Assembly (NCBI GenBank): GCA_903908715.1
Contig: CAIVSY010000078.1
Location: 96,063-160,062, forward strand
Direction of reading: 5' to 3'
Source: an uncultured bacterium
Lineage (GTDB): Bacteria; Verrucomicrobiota; Kiritimatiellia; CAIKKV01; CAITUY01
DNA: 64,000 bases
Shown here: positions 62,176-64,000 of the stretch, piece by piece
Position numbering within the stretch: position 1 is the first letter of the stretch
Layout: every line of letters begins with the position of its first letter
Position numbers and translations under genes: made by a program
The notes under the pieces: generated by a model
The model's database searches: none
What the model was told of the DNA's origin: nothing
The model's input: only the letters and a program-made list of their open reading frames with translations

Positions 62176-62905
62176 CCACAACAACGCGTGCAGCCCCGGC
62201 ATCCTTGAGCGCCTTGGCGCATTCATTCACCGTAGCCCCTGTGGTCATGACGTCATCCACAAGCAGGAAACGCCGGCTCTCCACCCATTCGGGATAACGG
62301 GCCAGGAAGGCACCCGCCACGTTCGCCCCGCGCTGCCGAGCCGTCAGATGCGTCTGTGAACCCGTATCACGAACCCTCTCCAGGCAACCGCGCGCAAGAG
62401 GGATCTTCAGTTCATAAGCCAGCACAGCCGCCAACAACCGGGACTGGTTATAGGTGCGCATCCTTTCCTTGACCGGATGCAGCGGAACATAGGTCACCGC
62501 ATCCGGTTCCTCCTTGCCGTAATGCACCCGCACCACGGCAGCCAGAAGCGCACCCAGGTCATGCGCCAGATGGGTCGCATGCGAATACTTGAAACGATGC
62601 AACCAATCCTTGACCTCTCCACGGAAGCGAACAGCGGAACGCGCGGCATCAAAACCGGGCTCGCGCGCCGTACACAGCGAACACAGGTAGTCGTGGGAAA
62701 TACAACCTGGAACAGGATCCCCGCAACGGGAACAGTAAGGCGGATCAATCAACGGCAGCCGGGAACGACAATCCCAGCAAAGAAAGCGCCCGCCGGCATC
62801 CGGCATTCCGCCACAACATTCGCAATGACGGGGCCAGACCAGGTCCGCAAAGGCATCCAGCAGGTTCCCCGCCTGTCTCGCGCATTCAGACAAGGAATAT
62901 CGCAT
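62156..62905 (-). CDS. ComF-family phosphoribosyltransferase-like protein
   Basis: A 249 aa protein. The N-terminal zinc-ribbon has eight cysteines (CECC ... CWDC ... CSRC ... CSLC). The phosphoribosyltransferase domain has RFKYSHATHLAHDLG, VPLHPVKERMRTYNQSRLLA (PLHxxRxRxRGxNQ family block) and the PRPP loop LLVDDVMTTGATVNE. ComF supports DNA uptake in competent bacteria; its enzymatic activity is not clear. The start at 62905 has GAGGG upstream; ATG 62923 is the alternative. It is 41 nt after the MTAP gene. Confidence 0.92.
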   Translation of the reverse strand: MRYSLSECARQAGNLLDAFADLVWPRHCECCGGMPDAGGRFLCWDCRSRLPLIDPPYCSRCGDPVPGCISHDYLCSLCTAREPGFDAARSAVRFRGEVKDWLHRFKYSHATHLAHDLGALLAAVVRVHYGKEEPDAVTYVPLHPVKERMRTYNQSRLLAAVLAYELKIPLARGCLERVRDTGSQTHLTARQRGANVAGAFLARYPEWVESRRFLLVDDVMTTGATVNECAKALKDAGAARVVVATVARG

Positions 62906-62946
62906 GGTCGCGCCCTCGCGCATTCACGCCAGTCTCTTCCCGTCCA

Positions 62947-63834
62947 TCACCCGTTCCGGCGATATTTCCCGATCAGCGGATCCAGGGCCTCCAACGTGGC
63001 GCCGGGAACCAGTTTCAGGTCCGTCATGATCGCGGTCTTGAGCGCATGCGGACAGGCACACTGGCGCGTGGCAGGCAATCGGCCGGCGAGCCGCCGGATG
63101 ACTTCTTTCGCCAGGCTCACATTCGCCTGCAAGGTGGCAATAATCATCTCCACCGAAACTTCCTCCTCGCTCACGCGCCAGCAGTCGTAATCGGTCACCA
63201 TCGCCATCGCCTGGTAACACAGCTCGGCCTCCCGGCATAACTTGGCCTCCGGCAGGCTGGTCATGCCGATGATGTCAAAGCCAAGCTGGCGGTAGACATT
63301 GGATTCCGCTCGCGTGGAAAAGGCGGGGCCTTCCATATTGACATAGGTCCCCCCGGATACGACCCGCACACTATCTGTCAGACCCAGCTCCTTCACAGCC
63401 TCACCCGCCGTCCCTTCCACCACTTTACGCAATACCTCGCAGGCCGGATCCCCGAAGGACACATGGCCGACAATCCCGTTCCCGAAAAAAGTATGGCCTA
63501 ACGCACCCTTTGTCCGGTCAAAATACTGACTGGGCAATACAATATCCCGAGGACGCAATCCTTCCTTCAGACTGCCAACCGCGCTCACGGAAAGCACTTG
63601 CTCCACGCCCAGCTTCTTGAACCCCCAGATGTTCGCCTTGTGATTGATCTCTGAAGGCAATATCCGATGGCCGCGGGCGTGCCTCGGAAGGAAATAGACC
63701 TCCGTCCCGTTCAACAAACCGTGGATATACGCATCGGACGGCTTGCCAAAAGGCGTTTCAAGCACAACTTCCCGGACATTGGAGAGTCCTTCAAGTTCAT
63801 ACAATCCACTGCCGCCAAGAATGCCCAGCTTCAT
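62947..63834 (-). CDS. mtnP: S-methyl-5'-thioadenosine phosphorylase
   Basis: A 295 aa purine nucleoside phosphorylase of the MTAP class that splits methylthioadenosine into adenine and methylthioribose-1-phosphate for methionine salvage. GILGGSGLYELEGL binds phosphate; PRHARGHRILPSEINHKANIW, NMEGPAFSTRAESNVYRQ and MTSLPEAKLCREAELCYQAMA (partial) are family blocks. MVTDYDCW near the active site is typical of MTAP rather than PNP. It directly follows the tRNA-Lys gene on the same strand. Confidence 0.93.
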   Translation of the reverse strand: MKLGILGGSGLYELEGLSNVREVVLETPFGKPSDAYIHGLLNGTEVYFLPRHARGHRILPSEINHKANIWGFKKLGVEQVLSVSAVGSLKEGLRPRDIVLPSQYFDRTKGALGHTFFGNGIVGHVSFGDPACEVLRKVVEGTAGEAVKELGLTDSVRVVSGGTYVNMEGPAFSTRAESNVYRQLGFDIIGMTSLPEAKLCREAELCYQAMAMVTDYDCWRVSEEEVSVEMIIATLQANVSLAKEVIRRLAGRLPATRQCACPHALKTAIMTDLKLVPGATLEALDPLIGKYRRNG

Positions 63835-63853
63835 GGTTTACCCTCCGGGAAAG

Positions 63854-63926
63854 TAGGCCGTCCGGGATTCGAACCCGGGACCCCTTGATTAAAAGTCAAG
63901 TGCTCTACCGACTGAGCTAACGGCCT
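63854..63926 (-). tRNA. tRNA-Lys (anticodon UUU)
   Basis: A 73 nt cloverleaf on the minus strand: a perfect 7 bp acceptor stem (AGGCCGT with ACGGCCT), D arm GCTC/GAGC, anticodon arm CTTGA-CTTTTAA-TCAAG with anticodon TTT, and T arm CCGGG-TTCGAAT-CCCGG. The discriminator is A, as usual for lysine. The 3' CCA is not encoded and must be added after transcription. MTAP starts 19 nt downstream. Confidence 0.97.
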
Positions 63927-64000
63927 GAAAGATCTTATTGTCAACAACTTGCACGAGAGCAGAGAATCAAAACCCTGAGACTTTCGCCCACCTGCCATTG

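Noticed and set aside
63937..63942. TTGACA-like box upstream of tRNA-Lys as a -35 element
   Set aside because: It is so close to the tRNA 5' end that a -10 at normal spacing would fall inside the tRNA. No better promoter pair was seen before the window edge.

Overview
The window looks like chromosomal DNA of a Gram-negative bacterium, moderately GC-rich. Outer-membrane and LPS machinery is present: an LptE lipoprotein, a BamD-like protein, and an O-antigen style cluster with a Wzx flippase and a WaaL/Wzy-like protein. MurE carries a DNPR motif of the meso-diaminopimelate type. A huge propeller/cadherin-like secreted protein, UroD-like methyltransferase relatives and archaeal-type phosphoglycerate mutase fit a PVC-superphylum lineage such as Kiritimatiellota or Verrucomicrobiota. 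That taxonomic placement is inference and no marker in the window settles it. No phage, insertion sequence, CRISPR array or rRNA was seen. Genes are tightly packed, with many 1-4 nt start/stop overlaps.

Layout, 0-29.7 kb. A secreted beta-propeller giant runs off the left edge (minus strand). Next come rfbB-NUDIX-nadD-rsfS (plus), an ECF sigma/anti-sigma pair (minus), rpsT with a clear promoter and terminator (plus), and bamD-like/lptE (minus). A Zn/Cd P-type ATPase (plus) is followed by an Rrf2 regulator with a 2-Cys peroxiredoxin (minus), then EF-G (plus) convergent with mutM and an unknown RG-tailed protein (minus). A nitronate-monooxygenase-like enzyme and a flavodoxin-fold reductase (plus) face a three-gene small heat-shock operon (minus) that has a good sigma-54 type promoter. 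Then come a class III aminotransferase with a UroD-like protein, and an operon of PfkB kinase, cyclophilin lipoprotein, phosphoglycerate mutase, AlgI-like MBOAT and AlgJ-like protein, then a HAD phosphatase.

Layout, 29.8-44.5 kb. After the helicase HrpB and an orphan double-receiver protein comes a dcw (division and cell wall) cluster read leftward: mraZ, rsmH, ftsL, ftsI, murE, murF, mraY, murD, a LysM lipoprotein and ftsW. It is driven by a promoter overlapped by MraZ-type repeats. murG, murC, ftsQ, ftsA and ftsZ are not next to it.

Layout, 44.6-64 kb. A surface-glycan locus on both strands holds a methyltransferase, six glycosyltransferases, a PglC-type initiating sugar-phosphate transferase, a Wzx flippase and a left-handed beta-helix acyltransferase. 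It also holds an unknown polytopic protein, a PglD/PglE/PglF-like set and an O-antigen ligase/polymerase. Together these suggest that a di-N-acetylbacillosamine-type sugar is made and placed first on the lipid carrier, extended, flipped and transferred to LPS or a related glycan. The window ends with comF, methylthioadenosine phosphorylase and tRNA-Lys(UUU), all on the minus strand.
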